A stretch of DNA of 29,916 bases from JAKAXG01 sp035702985 (GTDB lineage Bacteria > Actinomycetota > Acidimicrobiia > Acidimicrobiales > Palsa-688), in assembly GCA_035702985.1 (NCBI GenBank), contig DASSZD010000188.1:1-29916 (forward strand). The letters are read 5' to 3'. Every line of letters starts with the position of its first letter. Position 1 is the first letter of the stretch. The translations under genes and the position numbers were made by a program. Below, in pieces: positions 28,786-29,916 of this stretch. The notes below the pieces were generated by a model, which made no database searches, had not been told where the DNA came from, and worked only from the letters and a program-made list of their open reading frames with translations.

Positions 28786-29916
28786 TCACACCGGTGCCGG
28801 CCCGCCGTCCCCCCCGTTGTGGCGGCGGGCGATCACATGCACGTCGATGCCGGCCTCGCCGGCGGCGCGCAGCACCCGGCTGATCACCGACCCGGACCCC
28901 GTGATGCGCTCCCACCGGCTGCGCAGGCTGGACCCGATCACGATCTGGGTGATCTGGTGCTCCCGGGCGAAGTCGGTGAGGCCCCGGGCCGGGTCGTCGT
29001 GGTGGAACTCGAACCACTCGGCGCCCAGATCGTCGCTCAGCCGCCTGAGCCGCTCCAGGGTTTCCCGGTCGCGCTGGCGGGAGTCGTCGCTGACCACGTG
29101 GACCACGCTCAGCTCACCCTTGACCCGGGCCGCCATGCGGGCGGCCCGGCGCATGAGGGCGTCGGTGCCCTCGGCCGCCATGACCGCCACCATGATCCGC
29201 TCGGCGGTGTCCCACACCCCCGTCGCCGACTCGTCGCGCAGGCGGCGGAGCAGCACCTCGTCCACCTCGTCGGCCAGGAAGCGCAGGGCCAGTTCCCGCA
29301 GGCCGGTCAGGTTGTCGGTCCGGAAGAAGTGGGTGAGGGCCTGGTGCACCTTGTCCGCCGGGTAGATGTTGCCGTGCAGCATGCGCCGGCGCAGGGCCTC
29401 GGGTGAGGCGTCCACCAGTTCGATCTGGTCGGCCCTGCGGACCACCCAGTCCGGCACCCGCTCCCGCACCGCCGTGCCGGTCATCGACTCGACGGCGTCG
29501 GCGATGCTCTCCAGATGCTGGATGTTGACCGTGGTGATCACGTCGATTCCCGCCCCGAGCAGGTCCAGCACGTCCTGCCAGCGTTTCTCGTGCCGGCCGG
29601 AGCCGGGCACGTTGGTGTGGGCCAGCTCGTCCACCAGGGCGACCTTCGGCCGGCGGGCCAGGACGGCGTCGAGGTCCATCTCCTCGAACACGGCGCCCCG
29701 GTACGAGACCTTCTTGCGGGGCACGACCTCGAACCCGGCGGTCAGCTCCTCGGTCCGGGGCCGGCCGTGGGGCTCCACGAAACCGATGACCACGTCGGTG
29801 CCACGATCGCGCCGGCGGGCCCCCTCGCTCAGCATGGCGAAGGTCTTCCCCACCCCGGCGGCCGCGCCCAGGTAGATGCGGAAGTGCCCGGCGGGGGCCA
29901 CCGCCTCGGCTACTTC
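28786..29916 (-). CDS. KdpD-like sensor domain protein lacking membrane and kinase domains
   Basis: The frame is open to the window edge; a GTG at 29901 could be the start, but it has no good ribosome site, so the 5' end may lie outside. From that GTG it is 371 residues. Walker A GAAAGVGKT (12-20, the usual Pro is Ala), the VALVDELAHTNVPGSGRHEKRW block (87-108) and VITTVNIQHLES are the KdpD N-terminal domain. A universal-stress-protein domain follows (about 234-360) with the nucleotide-binding GSSLRSRWERITGSGS. Full KdpD continues into four helices and a histidine kinase; here the gene stops instead, only 29 bases from the convergent kinase gene. Short KdpD proteins of this type are known in some bacteria and may regulate K+ responses without phosphotransfer. 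Confidence 0.85.
   Translation of the reverse strand, partial: EVAEAVAPAGHFRIYLGAAAGVGKTFAMLSEGARRRDRGTDVVIGFVEPHGRPRTEELTAGFEVVPRKKVSYRGAVFEEMDLDAVLARRPKVALVDELAHTNVPGSGRHEKRWQDVLDLLGAGIDVITTVNIQHLESIADAVESMTGTAVRERVPDWVVRRADQIELVDASPEALRRRMLHGNIYPADKVHQALTHFFRTDNLTGLRELALRFLADEVDEVLLRRLRDESATGVWDTAERIMVAVMAAEGTDALMRRAARMAARVKGELSVVHVVSDDSRQRDRETLERLRRLSDDLGAEWFEFHHDDPARGLTDFAREHQITQIVIGSSLRSRWERITGSGSVISRVLRAAGEAGIDVHVIARRHNGGDGGPAPV

Overview
The window is high-GC DNA with frequent GTG starts and tightly overlapping genes. The gene content (14-gene nuo operon, an F420-type deazaflavin oxidoreductase, a CYP124-like P450, a LigD-type repair protein, a DUF6458 protein) points to an actinobacterium (Actinomycetota). 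No rRNA or other marker allows a finer placement, so class or genus is not claimed.

Region 1 (1-16726, + strand) is a proton-pumping NADH:quinone oxidoreductase (complex I) operon in canonical order nuoA to nuoN. nuoA is cut by the window edge and the other 13 genes are complete. Stops and starts overlap (ATGA or TGATG) at most junctions, so the operon looks translationally coupled. NuoE/F/G form the NADH-oxidising arm, NuoB/C/D/I the quinone-reducing arm, and NuoA/H/J/K/L/M/N the membrane arm. All expected Fe-S ligands are visible, including the optional N7 cluster of NuoG. Oddities are a 22-codon minicistron joining nuoC to nuoD by ATGA overlaps at both ends, a 7-residue insertion before the last N3 ligand in NuoF, Pro/Ala/Gly-rich tails on several subunits, and an ~80-residue low-complexity insertion before the last helix of NuoN.

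Region 2 (16727-25310) mixes single genes on both strands: a membrane-anchored protein with a dimethylformamidase-beta-like domain; a DUF6458 membrane protein with a 56-residue hydrophobic protein; a double-domain dCTP deaminase; an MFS transporter; a CYP124-like P450; a LigD-like protein with phosphoesterase and polymerase domains but no ligase domain; and a deazaflavin-dependent oxidoreductase.

Region 3 (25311-29916) has a second tiny hydrophobic protein, a ChaB protein with a Rho-N-like tail, a DUF6941-like protein, a DksA/TraR zinc-finger protein, a receptor-type Ser/Thr kinase, and a KdpD-like protein that stops before any membrane or kinase domain.

The most coherent new signal is regulatory. 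Three promoter-like sites with the same geometry (GTTT or GTTG, exactly 17 nt, then GGGTAC or GGGTAG) precede the DUF6458/hydrophobic operon, the LigD-like gene and the chaB gene. They resemble the actinobacterial sigma-F/sigma-B general-stress consensus, and suggest that DNA end repair and small envelope/stress proteins here belong to one stress regulon. Separately, several genes have a -10-like hexamer 6-7 nt before the start codon, the layout of leaderless actinobacterial transcripts. One of these would begin at a 21-codon leader peptide that overlaps the dCTP deaminase start. No tRNA, rRNA, CRISPR array, insertion sequence or attachment site was seen, and no gene-free stretch exceeds 300 bases.
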